From NCBI GenBank assembly GCA_035569235.1, contig DATMND010000143.1:1-45116 (forward strand): 45,116 bases of DNA, read 5' to 3'. The notes under the pieces were generated by a model, which searched no databases, was not told the origin of the DNA, and saw only the letters and a list, made by a program, of their open reading frames with translations. A program made the translations under genes and the position numbers. Shown piece by piece: positions 16,701 to 24,740 of the stretch; the stretch's first letter is position 1; each line of letters starts with the position of its first letter. The DNA comes from JAMXLO01 sp035569235 (lineage in GTDB: Bacteria; Pseudomonadota; Alphaproteobacteria; Acetobacterales; Acetobacteraceae).

Positions 16701-17444
16701 CGCTTCCAGCATGTGCGCTTCACCTATCCTGGCCGGCAGCGTCCCGCTCTGGCGGATATCGACTTCGATGTGTCGGCCGGCGCGACAGTGGCGCTGGTTG
16801 GACCGTCCGGCGCCGGCAAGAGCACCATCGCCAATCTGTTGCTGCGCTTCTGGGACCCGGACCAGGGCGCGATCCAATTGGACGGCGTCGATCTCCGCCA
16901 GCTCACGCTGGATGGCCTGCGGGGCCGGATCGCCTTGGTGGCGCAGGACACATACCTGTTCAACGACACGCTCGAGGCGAATGTTCGGCTCGCCAAACCC
17001 GATGCCACGCGCGAGGAGATCGCCACCGCGCTGCGTCAGGCCGCCCTGGCGGAGTTCGTCGCCGGACTGCCGGAGGGCCTGGCGACGCGCGTGGGTGAGC
17101 GCGGCGTGCAGCTTTCCGGCGGTCAGCGCCAGCGCATCGCCATCGCACGCGCGTTCCTGAAGGACGCGCCAATTCTCGTGCTGGACGAGGCGACCTCGCA
17201 TCTCGATACGATCAGCGAACAACTCGTGCGATCGGCGCTCGATGCGCTGATGGTGAACCGCACCACGATCGTGGTGGCGCATCGGCTGTCCACCATCCAG
17301 GCCGCCGATGTGATCCTGGTGTTGCATGCCGGCTGCGTGATCGAGGCCGGCACGCACGCCGAACTGTCCGCCCGACGTGGCTTCTATGCGCGCCTGGTCG
17401 AGCATCAGATGGCCGGCGTAGCGGAGCGGCAGGCCGCGAATTAG
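13746..17444 (+). CDS. fused CydDC-like ABC exporter (two half-transporters in one chain)
   Basis: Encodes 1232 residues: TMD1 (about 20-325), NBD1 (about 365-610), TMD2 (about 655-930), NBD2 (about 960-1225). NBD1 has GPSGSGKST (about 408), LSGGQRQ (about 512) and ILVLDEA; NBD2 has GPSGAGKST (about 1019), LSGGQRQ and ILVLDEATSHLD. TMD1 carries CydD-like FFGQYLPQ and EEFLDAMQGLPTLKAFG; TMD2 is CydC-like (HDMAYRLLAVMRVDLY, RRSGDLVAL). CydDC moves cysteine/glutathione to the periplasm and supports cytochrome bd assembly; no cydAB is in this window, so the substrate is inferred. GTG at 13776, with GGGAGAG upstream, may be the true start. A palindromic repeat is embedded in the TMD1-NBD1 linker. 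Confidence 0.82.
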   Translation: MAAHRGRERTVHFDLRLWRLTSGLRGRIALAILIGLLALAIGIARFAFLGQFLARLFRDAPAAELVVPLVGGLAAILLRPWFDHLRTMVAHRTATRVQEALRGRLYDKIVALGPAWFGAERTGGVMLSIIDGVEQLQTFFGQYLPQVTIAACAPLAIFAFMAFWDVPVAAVMLGAALFTLAAPAVVHERTNQTSRVRQDAFKAFGEEFLDAMQGLPTLKAFGQSGSYGRMLADKARALSDSTFLVLGTSILTRGITDLGCALGAAGALALGAYRVRHGEMSIEALLIVLMAGTEIFRPLRELRTVLHQGLTGQAAAAGINALLDTPITAPAAPSIVIPAKAGTQGQQRDASLGSRFRGNDGSGRGHDAGRETSIAFEAVEFAYPGGRRAAHRGLSFTIASGERVGIVGPSGSGKSTIVRLLLRLHDPQSGAVRIGGQDLRALDPQAVRRQIAVVAQDTYLFHGTIEENLRLGCPDASAADIAAAARAANAKDFIEALPDGYQTVIGERGARLSGGQRQRIAIARALLRDAPILVLDEALSSVDAENEAVIQQALDRLMAGRTTLILAHRLSSVINADRILVLEDGAVVQSGSHATLIAQDGPYRRLMGPQLGDQREDVSPLALLDLPATIEAPAEATSVVVRDLAQDAAEVGWPETIRTLLGFIRPWRRQLAVTVTCGIGRVAAFIGVGVLGALIIAAVRANTPSRLLVVLLLAAAPVTGLLHWLESFLAHDMAYRLLAVMRVDLYRKLDSLAPAYLLKRRSGDLVALATQDVETVEYFYAHTVAPAFVAVLIPGAVLVALTMIAWPLALALLPFLAYAAGSPVLGRRRIDGLASAARGALGELGAHATETIQGLSELLAFEATTRRRDEFMAYARRYQTMRLTLLHDLTQKTAGLEVATGLGGLAVAAVGAPLVMHGWIAPTTLPLLVLISIAAFLPVSEIAQVGRQLADTIASTRRLHVVHSEPVLITDGPWVPAAPRGGSTVRFQHVRFTYPGRQRPALADIDFDVSAGATVALVGPSGAGKSTIANLLLRFWDPDQGAIQLDGVDLRQLTLDGLRGRIALVAQDTYLFNDTLEANVRLAKPDATREEIATALRQAALAEFVAGLPEGLATRVGERGVQLSGGQRQRIAIARAFLKDAPILVLDEATSHLDTISEQLVRSALDALMVNRTTIVVAHRLSTIQAADVILVLHAGCVIEAGTHAELSARRGFYARLVEHQMAGVAERQAAN
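14751..14825. repeat. REP-like palindrome inside the exporter coding sequence
   Basis: Perfect 29-bp inverted arms at 14751-14779 and 14797-14825 around a 17-base loop. The arms begin GTCATTCCCGCGAAAGCGGG. The element is exactly 75 bp, in frame, and encodes residues 336-360 of the transporter (beginning VIPAKAGTQ, ending SRFRGND), between TMD1 and NBD1. A related copy sits at 41644-41708. Confidence 0.95.
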
Positions 17445-17584
17445 CCGCTTAAAGTGATTGCGCTGGCCCACAGCGAAGCTGGCGCCGTCGGTGATTCTGG
17501 CACAAACTCAAGCCGCGCGGCCGCTTCCCGGGGCCTGCCTGGTCTCACCCGATCTCGTCCGGACGCAATGAAGGGAATCTGCTG

Positions 17585-18424
17585 ATGCTTTGGTGGTTCA
17601 TCGTTGTCTGGCTCGCCAGCGGGTTCGTGATCCCGGTCTTGTGTCTGATCAGCATGGCCCGTCGCGGAGTTTTCTTGCGAGACGTTGACGCCGAGCGGAG
17701 ACAGACGGCAGGCGAGCCGCACAGCGCGGCAAGAGTGGCGTCCGGCGCCCGGGCCAAATGGGGTGCAAGCTGGCCGGCGTCGTCACTTGGCATGTGGGTG
17801 TTCAGGCTGACAGAGCACCGCCCCATTGGTGGGCGCATGACCCCCGAAGTGGGTCACGCAGGGCTGTATGTGATTTCCGGACTGGTAAGCCTTGGCGTAC
17901 TGATCCTGCTGTTCGGCGGCTCGTTCGGCGATCCAAACACCACAATGCGCGACCAGCCTTCGGCTTCCGCCGTTGCCGATACACCGGTGACGTCAGCTGC
18001 GGCGGCAGGGGCGCGGCTGAATCAGTCGCGGGCCTCGGCTGCTCTCTCACCATCCCCTGTTCAGCTCTCGGCCAAGCCGGGGCCGGATGCCATTGACGGC
18101 GAGGAGGGGACGGTGGGGCGCGGCTTGTTGCCTGAGCGTACATCGCTCGGCGGAGCAGAGCACCTCGCTTCAATCCAGCCGCGAACCGGCGATGTGGGAA
18201 AAAGTGCCGGGGACTACGCCAGTCGCCCGACAGACACAGCGGCGCCGCAGGTGCCGGCCGTGGGTGTGCTCCCAACAGCGCCAGTTTACACCAAGCCACC
18301 GGTTGCGGATCGCGGCTGGGGCCACCGCCGCCCAAGCGGCACATCGGTTCGGTCATATTCCACCCGATCGAGCCGCGGTACATGGCTGTCGGCGCCTGCC
18401 ATGAACGCTGGCGCCAACAGCTAA
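17585..18424 (+). CDS. hypothetical membrane protein with Ser/Pro-rich tail
   Basis: Encodes 279 residues. Two hydrophobic helices are visible: residues 2-24 (WWFIVVWLASGFVIPVLCLI) and about 92-113 (LYVISGLVSLGVLILLFGG). Between them lies a basic, probably cytoplasmic, stretch; after the second helix about 165 residues are rich in Ala, Ser, Pro and Thr and look disordered. AAGGGA precedes the ATG by eight bases. I do not recognise the family. Confidence 0.55.
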   Translation: MLWWFIVVWLASGFVIPVLCLISMARRGVFLRDVDAERRQTAGEPHSAARVASGARAKWGASWPASSLGMWVFRLTEHRPIGGRMTPEVGHAGLYVISGLVSLGVLILLFGGSFGDPNTTMRDQPSASAVADTPVTSAAAAGARLNQSRASAALSPSPVQLSAKPGPDAIDGEEGTVGRGLLPERTSLGGAEHLASIQPRTGDVGKSAGDYASRPTDTAAPQVPAVGVLPTAPVYTKPPVADRGWGHRRPSGTSVRSYSTRSSRGTWLSAPAMNAGANS

Positions 18425-18483
18425 CCAAGCCAGGGCTTTGAAGCGAATCGCGTCGGGTCAGGAGAATGCGCCGAGCCTGAGGG

Positions 18484-19134
18484 CTACGCGCAGGCGCCGC
18501 CGAGTAAGCCTGCCTTGATCTCGGGATTTGGCGGATTGCCCAGCCAGATCGAGAGAAATGCCTTGGCGAAGTCATCGCCGCTGACCGTCCCTTTCTCCGT
18601 GCCGCTGACATTCACCTGAACGCCGACACCCGGCCTGGAAGTGAAGGTCATCTGCTGACCGGTCCTCAGATCGGGCATCCAGCCCTCCAGCGTAGCGATG
18701 CGCTGTTGCAAGGCAGGAAGTTGTCCCTTGGCACTTTTGGCAAAACCTTCGTCAAATCCATTGCTGATGTCAGCAGCGTCGACATCGCGCACGAAATGCA
18801 GGATCAGCTTGATGGGCGTTTTCGAAGCGAGGATTGCGTTCGGGTCGCTCGACGGGGTGGCGACATACAACGCCGCGACGTAGACATTGATTTTGAGCAG
18901 GGTTGCCTTGCGCACGCCAAGGCCATTCAGCGTCAGTGTGCTTCCGTCGGCCTGGGTCTGCTCAGGAAAATTGACCCCCAGGCATTCCTTGGCGGAAGCG
19001 CCTCCCGTTCCCAGCGCCATGAGCATGCCAAACAACAGAAGACTGCGTCTCCAGACTATATCCACCACGTCACTCCATCCATGGGTTTCCTGTCGCATCG
19101 TTTGCAGATGAAGGGTGGACTGCTGTGACTTCAA
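18484..19134 (-). CDS. exported chalcone-isomerase-like domain protein
   Basis: Encodes up to 216 residues. A signal peptide (RRSLLLFGMLMALGTGGASA) precedes a domain of about 165 residues with LNGLGVRKATLLKINVYVAALYV, TPIKLILHFVRDVDAADI and FAKAFLSIWLG across its length, the pattern of the bacterial chalcone-isomerase-like proteins. These bind small hydrophobic molecules or have no known catalysis. The start is uncertain: 19134 and 19098 are ATGs, while a GTG at 19068 has GGAG just upstream and gives a tidier signal peptide. It follows the MBL-fold gene by 18 bp and may be co-transcribed. Confidence 0.78.
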   Translation of the reverse strand: MKSQQSTLHLQTMRQETHGWSDVVDIVWRRSLLLFGMLMALGTGGASAKECLGVNFPEQTQADGSTLTLNGLGVRKATLLKINVYVAALYVATPSSDPNAILASKTPIKLILHFVRDVDAADISNGFDEGFAKSAKGQLPALQQRIATLEGWMPDLRTGQQMTFTSRPGVGVQVNVSGTEKGTVSGDDFAKAFLSIWLGNPPNPEIKAGLLGGACA

Positions 19135-19152
19135 TTCACCGCCCTGTCCTCA

Positions 19153-20034
19153 TCACACCGACTCGAAGTTGAAGCCATCGCCCCAGCGCTTCATCCGCCC
19201 GGAGGACGGCGACGGGAAGTGGGCCGTACAGATCAACGTGGACGTGTCGCATAGGCAGCTGAACAACTTGCGGCGGGATTCTCCCGCCTGCGGCGAACTG
19301 TAATCAACGCGCATGCCGAGTTCCGGATAACGGGCCTGCAACGGCGAGTGGATCATGTCGCCGGTGATCACGGCGTCGGCGTCGGGTTTGCCGACCTGTA
19401 CCGAGTAGTGATCGATGGTGTGGCCCGGTGTTGGGAGCAGCTTTACGATATCGCTGAACTCGTAGTCGCTCTTGACCACTTCCTCGCGCTTCGCGGCGAC
19501 AATTGGGAGGACGGAGTCCGTGATCCATGGGGCAGCCGATGGATCGTTCTTTTCCGTCTCGGTCCAGTAGGCAAGCTCGCGGTCGGCGAAGACATACCTG
19601 GCCTTCGGAAACGTCGGGATCCAACGGCCGTTCTCCAGCCTGGTGTTCCAACCGACATGGTCGACGTGAAGATGGGTGCACATCACGTAGTCGATCTGAT
19701 CGAGCGAGACACCAGTGTCAGCGAGCCCTCTCTCAAATCGGTCGGTATTCATCATGTTCCAGAAAGGACGTGTCGGCCGTGGCTTGTGATTGCCGACACA
19801 GCTGTCGATCAGAATATTGTGGTGCGGGGTTTGCACCAGATAGGCCTGAATGCAGAGCACGAGCTGTCCGGTCTGCCGGTCGAGATAGCCTCCCTCGGTC
19901 ATCCATCCACGATTTTCCTCCAGCACCTCCGGTGTGAGCGAGGGGAAGAATTCCAATGGGTTGAAGAAGGGAGCTTCCTGCTCGACCACGCGGTGGATGG
20001 TGATGTCGCCGATTTTGAATGTGGTGGTGGCCAT
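19153..20034 (-). CDS. MBL-fold metallo-hydrolase
   Basis: Encodes 293 residues without a signal peptide. The dinuclear metal motif HxHxDH is complete (H121-L-H123-V-D125-H126), with later ligands in LPTPGHTIDHYSV and ITGDMIH. The fold and spacing match the lactonase-like branch of the metallo-beta-lactamase superfamily that includes N-acyl-homoserine lactonases. Substrate is not readable. It lies 94 bp downstream of the six-gene ABC/HupE-like operon on the same strand. Confidence 0.87.
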   Translation of the reverse strand: MATTTFKIGDITIHRVVEQEAPFFNPLEFFPSLTPEVLEENRGWMTEGGYLDRQTGQLVLCIQAYLVQTPHHNILIDSCVGNHKPRPTRPFWNMMNTDRFERGLADTGVSLDQIDYVMCTHLHVDHVGWNTRLENGRWIPTFPKARYVFADRELAYWTETEKNDPSAAPWITDSVLPIVAAKREEVVKSDYEFSDIVKLLPTPGHTIDHYSVQVGKPDADAVITGDMIHSPLQARYPELGMRVDYSSPQAGESRRKLFSCLCDTSTLICTAHFPSPSSGRMKRWGDGFNFESV

Positions 20035-20128
20035 GTCTGTGTCCCCGCAAGATAACCGGCGATGCTAACGGCGCTCCTGTTGGCTGGCTACCCTGGCAGG
20101 TCTGGTTGGGTATTCTCGGACGACCAGC

Positions 20129-21190
20129 CTAGGCCTGGGCGAACAACACCCGCTCGATTGCCAGGGCCATCGCCGCGACGAAAACGACGGCGGAGATAGC
20201 GTTCACCGCCCGGCGTTCCCAGGCGAAGCGGCAGAACCACAACAGTGCCGGGAATAGTGCTGCCACGACGATCGCCTGGCCGGCCTCGACGCCGAGATTG
20301 AAGAACAGCAATGACCCAACGATCCCGCTCGGCGGCAGACCGAGTTCAAGCAGCGCGCCCGCGAAACCGAAGCCATGCACCAATCCGAACACGAAGCTCA
20401 CCACCCAGCGGCCCGAGGCGGCGCGTGTGCGAAAGATGTTCTCGAGCGCGACATAGGCGATCGAGAGGGCGATCACCGGCTCGACGATCGCCGGCGGGAT
20501 GACGACCACGCCGAGGACGGCGAGCGCGAGCGTGATGCTGTGCGCGACGGTGAAGGCAGTGACGATGCCGATCAGGGAACGGAAGCGCCCGCCGCGCAGG
20601 ATCAGCGCGAACAGGAACAGGATGTGGTCGTATCCGGTCAGGATATGCTCGACGCCGAGGCGGAAGAACGCAATCGGACTGCTTTGCGCAGATCCGCTCT
20701 CGGGCGTTGCGGTCGCCTCTGCTGCAAGCGCGAGGCGGGCCTGCCGGTGATCCGGCTCGAACAGCAGCTGCTCGTGGCCCTCCGGCCATTGGACGGTGGC
20801 CAGCGTGTGATGGTCGGGGCCAAGTACATCGAACAGGTTGTCGGTCAGCGACAACGTCCGGGGCGGGGCGGCGCAGGCGTAATCGATCGTGACAACGATG
20901 GTCGGCCGCGTCGGTGACGGCGGCTGGACGGAACCCGGTGCGGCGGCACAGGCCGTGTCGTTCGCGCCGACCGCAATATGCTGCGCCACCACCTCGGCGA
21001 GGTAGTCGAAGTCGCCCATCGGCGCTGCCCCCACCGCTTGAATCACCTCGGTGGTTAGGGTCAGCACGTAACGCACAGTCTGTCCGTGCACCGTGACGAC
21101 GGCGAAGCCGGTACTGCCGGAGGTGTGCGCTTGTGCGCCTCCCAACAGCAAGGTCAGGAACAGAATAAGCGCAATGGCCGCGCGTCTCAT
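20129..21190 (-). CDS. HupE/UreJ-like membrane protein
   Basis: Encodes 353 residues. After a signal peptide (to about AQAHTSG) comes a periplasmic beta-rich domain (about 22-170), then a C-terminal block of about seven hydrophobic helices beginning FRLGVEHILTGYDHILFLFALIL. This His/Asp-bearing first helix and GLVHGFGFAG are typical of HupE/UreJ_2-type proteins, some of which handle nickel or cobalt. The start at 21190 shares ATGA with the stop of the upstream gene, pointing to translational coupling. Metal transport is inference. Confidence 0.82.
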   Translation of the reverse strand: MRRAAIALILFLTLLLGGAQAHTSGSTGFAVVTVHGQTVRYVLTLTTEVIQAVGAAPMGDFDYLAEVVAQHIAVGANDTACAAAPGSVQPPSPTRPTIVVTIDYACAAPPRTLSLTDNLFDVLGPDHHTLATVQWPEGHEQLLFEPDHRQARLALAAEATATPESGSAQSSPIAFFRLGVEHILTGYDHILFLFALILRGGRFRSLIGIVTAFTVAHSITLALAVLGVVVIPPAIVEPVIALSIAYVALENIFRTRAASGRWVVSFVFGLVHGFGFAGALLELGLPPSGIVGSLLFFNLGVEAGQAIVVAALFPALLWFCRFAWERRAVNAISAVVFVAAMALAIERVLFAQA

Positions 21191-21738
21191 CGTGGCAGAC
21201 TGCCGTCGAACGCGCCTAGCCACGCCTCGCCGATGAAGCGCGACATCAGGTAGAGATGATCGTCGTTATCGATCCGCATGTATTGGAGAAACTCGTCGGG
21301 ATTGCGGGCGCCGAAGTGGACCGTGAGCACGGGATTGGTCGCCGACACATAGAAGCTCGCGGTGATGCGTGGCACATCGAGACCGAATTCAGCGGGATCG
21401 GTGTCCTTCACATCGTCGGCGGGAATTTCGCGGGCAGGGCCCGAATTGTGCATCATCCGAACCGCCGTGCTGATCTGCTTCGCCACGGCGCCGTCGATCG
21501 CGGCGCCAGCCGGCGTGGCCCAATCGTCGTCGCCCTGACGCAGCACGGATACGCGCTGATCCGCCCGGACCAGGTCGACGCGGCGCACCTGCTCGGGCGG
21601 GGTCTTCAGCACGCCTTTGGCTTCGAATTCGACGAACTGGCGCTGTCTGGGCTGCTCGCCGCTGATCACCATCACGGCGAGATAGCCGACAACAAACGTG
21701 ACGGCCAACGGCACTGCGATGCGCCGCCACCTGGTCAT
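21187..21738 (-). CDS. DUF4340-like accessory protein of the ABC operon
   Basis: Encodes 183 residues from the ATG at 21738, which overlaps the stop of the GldG-like gene (ATGA). One N-terminal membrane anchor (IAVPLAVTFVVGYLAVMVI) is followed by a soluble domain with QVRRVDLVRADQRVSVLRQ and PNEF-like GARNPDEFLQYMR. This layout and the position next to gldG match DUF4340 proteins, often found after Gld-type ABC genes. Its role is unknown, probably periplasmic and part of the complex. Confidence 0.65.
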   Translation of the reverse strand: MTRWRRIAVPLAVTFVVGYLAVMVISGEQPRQRQFVEFEAKGVLKTPPEQVRRVDLVRADQRVSVLRQGDDDWATPAGAAIDGAVAKQISTAVRMMHNSGPAREIPADDVKDTDPAEFGLDVPRITASFYVSATNPVLTVHFGARNPDEFLQYMRIDNDDHLYLMSRFIGEAWLGAFDGSLPR

Positions 21739-23276
21739 CGGCGCCGCCACCAAACAAGTCCGCCCAGCGCGATGACCATGAGCGGCAGCAGACCGGCCAC
21801 GAGAACGAACACCGCGCGCGCCTGGCTCTGCGTCAGCAGCACGAGCGACGGGACCGGGATACGGGTGGCAACGGCGGTGGTGCGCTCCTCGCGCGCGAGC
21901 CAGCGGACGGCGGCAAGCAACAGGTCGCTGTTCGACATGTAGGGAAAGAACGAGTTGCTTGCAAAGTCGCAGTCGCCGATCACGACGGCGCGCAATGGCC
22001 TGCTGCCGCCCGGCAGCAGGCCCTCGGCTGCGACGCCGAGCACGCGCGGTCCAGGCACCGGCGCAGTGGCGGCGGCATTCGTCCCGGCCAGTTCGACAGG
22101 CTCGTCTGTCGCGCGGCTCGCGGCGGGTGCGACATCGCGGGTATAGCTGTCGCGGCTGCTCATCAGCAGCGGCGTCACGCGGATATCACCGGCGGGCTTG
22201 ACGAGGGTAAGTGGCCGGATGCCCGGATAGAATGTCAGCGAGGCTGACTGGGTGATCGGGTGCGGATCGTAGCCGGTGACCGCGACCATTTCGGCGTCGG
22301 TCATGTAGTGGCTCAGCGGATCGACCACGACCTGCTGTTCGGGGTGGACACCTAGGTCGCCGGTCAGCCGCGCAAGCCCCGGCTCCAGCACGAAGCCCAG
22401 GTCGAACAGCAACAGCGCCGCTCCGCCCTGTGCCAGATAGGTGCGCAGCGCGGCGCTTTCGCCGGGAAGAAATGTGGTGCGCGGGTTGGCGGTGACGATG
22501 AGCGTGCAGTCGCCGGGAACGTCGTGGCTGGTCGCGAGAATGAGCTGGCGCGCTTCGTAGCCCTGCGCCTCCAGCGCGCGGCGAAAGCGTCCGACGCCGT
22601 GGCCCGCCATCTGCACTACCGTCGAGGACGCGTCGTCATGGCTGTGTTCGGCGACACCCTCGAGATGCGTGTGGAACTCGAAATTGTCCATCGGCAATTC
22701 GTTGTGGCCTTCGATGAAGCAGACGGTGATGACCCGTTCGCGCAGCACGCGCTGGACACCAAGCGCGATCTCCGCCTCGTCGGTGCTCTGCACCATCACG
22801 CGCCGTCCGTCGGCTTCTATCATCGCCGCGTTGTAGATACGGATGCCGTTGGTGCGCGCCAACGTGGGCTCCTTGTCGGGATCAATCGCGGTGAGCCGGA
22901 ACAGCGGACTGCGCCGTTGCATCAGCTTCAGGATGTCGCTTGCGCGCCGCCCCGCGGGATCCTGCGAGTGGTAGAAATACGTGACGCGCACCTCGCGGCC
23001 GAGCCCGTCCACCACCTTCATCGCCGCGGCCGATGGCGTGTAGATCTTCTCGCGGGTGAGGTCGATGTGACCGTCGTGCAGCGTGAGCGCCACATTGGCA
23101 AGCGCGAACAGCGCGAACCCGGCGACGACCACGCCGCCGGTGTAGAGCCAGTTCAGCCATCGCCCGAGCCGCGTCTGCAGCGGCAGTCGCAGTCCTGCCC
23201 AGAACAGCACCAGTACCGCGGCCAGCCAGCCGATCCCCCAGAGTAGCGGTTGAAGCTCGATTTGATGTTCGTCCAT
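21735..23276 (-). CDS. GldG-like ABC auxiliary protein with His-rich loop
   Basis: Encodes 513 residues. Two N-terminal TM helices (about 11-30 and 45-66), then a large extracytoplasmic domain of the GldG/ABC_transp_aux type (DLTREKIYTPS, VRVTYFYHSQDPAG, VCFIEGHNELP), and a C-terminal TM helix (about 488-508) ending WWRRR. GldG works with GldA/GldF-type ABC-2 subunits. Unusual: residues 201-215 hold four His in a short loop (FHTHLEGVAEHSHDD), which could bind metal. Gap to the permease is 6 bp; the downstream gene overlaps by 4 bp. Confidence 0.82.
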   Translation of the reverse strand: MDEHQIELQPLLWGIGWLAAVLVLFWAGLRLPLQTRLGRWLNWLYTGGVVVAGFALFALANVALTLHDGHIDLTREKIYTPSAAAMKVVDGLGREVRVTYFYHSQDPAGRRASDILKLMQRRSPLFRLTAIDPDKEPTLARTNGIRIYNAAMIEADGRRVMVQSTDEAEIALGVQRVLRERVITVCFIEGHNELPMDNFEFHTHLEGVAEHSHDDASSTVVQMAGHGVGRFRRALEAQGYEARQLILATSHDVPGDCTLIVTANPRTTFLPGESAALRTYLAQGGAALLLFDLGFVLEPGLARLTGDLGVHPEQQVVVDPLSHYMTDAEMVAVTGYDPHPITQSASLTFYPGIRPLTLVKPAGDIRVTPLLMSSRDSYTRDVAPAASRATDEPVELAGTNAAATAPVPGPRVLGVAAEGLLPGGSRPLRAVVIGDCDFASNSFFPYMSNSDLLLAAVRWLAREERTTAVATRIPVPSLVLLTQSQARAVFVLVAGLLPLMVIALGGLVWWRRR

Positions 23277-23282
23277 CGCTGC

Positions 23283-23978
23283 TCAGCGGCGCGCCAGCGC
23301 GCGAACGGTCAGGAACAGTCCAAGCAGGATCAGCGCGAGGAAAAAGCCGAAATCCGAAGTGTACATCGACCCCGTCGCGAAAGGCGTGAAGCGCGCGAGC
23401 AGCGACAGGCCGAGAAACCAGTTCTCCATGGGCGAGGGCAGCAGCGAGGCCAGCGAGTCGATTGACCACAGGATGCCGAAAACACCCAGCGAGACCACCG
23501 CGGCCACGATTTGATTCGCGGTGAGGGCCGATACCGCGAGGCCAAGTGAGACGAGTGCGCCGGACAGCAGCACGAGGCCGAGATAGCCGCTGTAGATCGG
23601 ACCCCAGTCAGGATCGCCGTAGATGCCGATGACCAATGCATAGGTGAGGGTCAGGCCAATCATTGCCAACAACACCGTCATCGCTGCGGCAAATTTTGCC
23701 AGCACGATGTCGATCTCGCGCGCCGGCGATGTCAGCAGCAGTTCCAACGTGCCAATGCGGCGCTCCTCGGCGAACAGGCGCATGGTGAGGATCGGCACAA
23801 GCAGCACGAACTGCACCGCCGCCTGAAAGAACAGCGGCACCAGGCTCGCCTGTTTGGCAACGATGAGGGTGACGGCGAAGCTGTAGCCGCTGAGCAGCAG
23901 AAACACCGCGATGATCGCATAGGCGACCGATGAGACGAACAGCGCGCCGACCTCTTTGACGATGAGCGCGCGCAACAC
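23283..23978 (-). CDS. ABC-2 type permease, GldF-like
   Basis: Encodes 231 residues with about six TM helices: for example VAYAIIAVFLLLSGY near the start and LALILLGLFLTV at the end. Between helices 2 and 3 is the typical cytoplasmic stretch TMRLFAEERRIGTLELLLTSP. It starts with GTG two bases after the ATPase stop. It should form the membrane pore or force-transmitting part together with the ATPase at 23981-24730. Related permeases include GldF and NosY. Confidence 0.87.
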   Translation of the reverse strand: MLRALIVKEVGALFVSSVAYAIIAVFLLLSGYSFAVTLIVAKQASLVPLFFQAAVQFVLLVPILTMRLFAEERRIGTLELLLTSPAREIDIVLAKFAAAMTVLLAMIGLTLTYALVIGIYGDPDWGPIYSGYLGLVLLSGALVSLGLAVSALTANQIVAAVVSLGVFGILWSIDSLASLLPSPMENWFLGLSLLARFTPFATGSMYTSDFGFFLALILLGLFLTVRALARR

Positions 23979-23980
23979 CG

Positions 23981-24730
23981 TCAGTCGCTCCCGATTTCGG
24001 TGGTCAGCCGCAGGAAGGTCCGTTCGAGGTCCGAACCGGCCGCCGCAATGTCCGCGATCGCGACCACGGCCAGGAGACGTCCGTTCAGCAGAATCGCGAC
24101 GCGGTCGGCCACCCGCTCGATCTCGCTCAGGATATGCGATGTGACGATGACGGAGCAGTGCGTTGCAAGCCCGCGCATCAGTCCGCGAAGTTCGATGATC
24201 TGCCGTGGATCCAAACCGTTGGTCGGCTCATCAAGCACCAGGAGTTCGGGCTCGTGCAGGATGGCCTGGGCGATCGCCACCCGCTGTCGGTAGCCGCGCG
24301 AGAGCCGTCCGATGATGATCGAAAATACATCGTCGAGCGCCAGCCGCTCGCGGACGAACGCCAGGCGGTCGTGCAGCCTGTCGCCAGCAAGACCGCGCAA
24401 CCGGCCCATGAAGGTGAGGAACTCGCTCACGCGCATGTGCCGGTAGAGCGGCGCGTCCTCGGGCACATAGCCGACCCGCCCGCGCGCGGCGCGTCCCTCG
24501 CGCACCAGGTCGAAGCCGCCGGCCTGCGCCGAGCCGGCGCTGGGTCGCAGGTAGCCCGTCAGCACGCGCAGGATGGTAGTCTTGCCGGAACCGTTCGGAC
24601 CAAGCAGGCCCAGTATCTCGCGCTGGCCGACCTCGAACGACACGCCGTCAACCGCGAGGGTCGCGCCGTAGCGTTTCGACAGACGGTCGAGCGCCGCCGC
24701 CGCAACGGCACCGGCGCCATGACCCTCCAA
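23981..24730 (-). CDS. ABC transporter ATPase, GldA/CcmA-like
   Basis: Encodes 249 residues. Walker A GPNGSGKT (44-51), signature LSRGYRQR (about 143-150), Walker B LLVLDEPTNGLD and the H-loop VIVTSHILSE are intact. The signature has LSRG, common in the drug/Gld-type group. The start is TTG at 24730; no ATG or GTG is available in the frame near the conserved beginning, and a GAGG lies about ten bases upstream. It begins 10 bp after the MBL-fold gene stop, so these genes are very likely co-transcribed. Confidence 0.88.
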   Translation of the reverse strand: MEGHGAGAVAAAALDRLSKRYGATLAVDGVSFEVGQREILGLLGPNGSGKTTILRVLTGYLRPSAGSAQAGGFDLVREGRAARGRVGYVPEDAPLYRHMRVSEFLTFMGRLRGLAGDRLHDRLAFVRERLALDDVFSIIIGRLSRGYRQRVAIAQAILHEPELLVLDEPTNGLDPRQIIELRGLMRGLATHCSVIVTSHILSEIERVADRVAILLNGRLLAVVAIADIAAAGSDLERTFLRLTTEIGSD

Positions 24731-24740
24731 GTGCCGCGCC

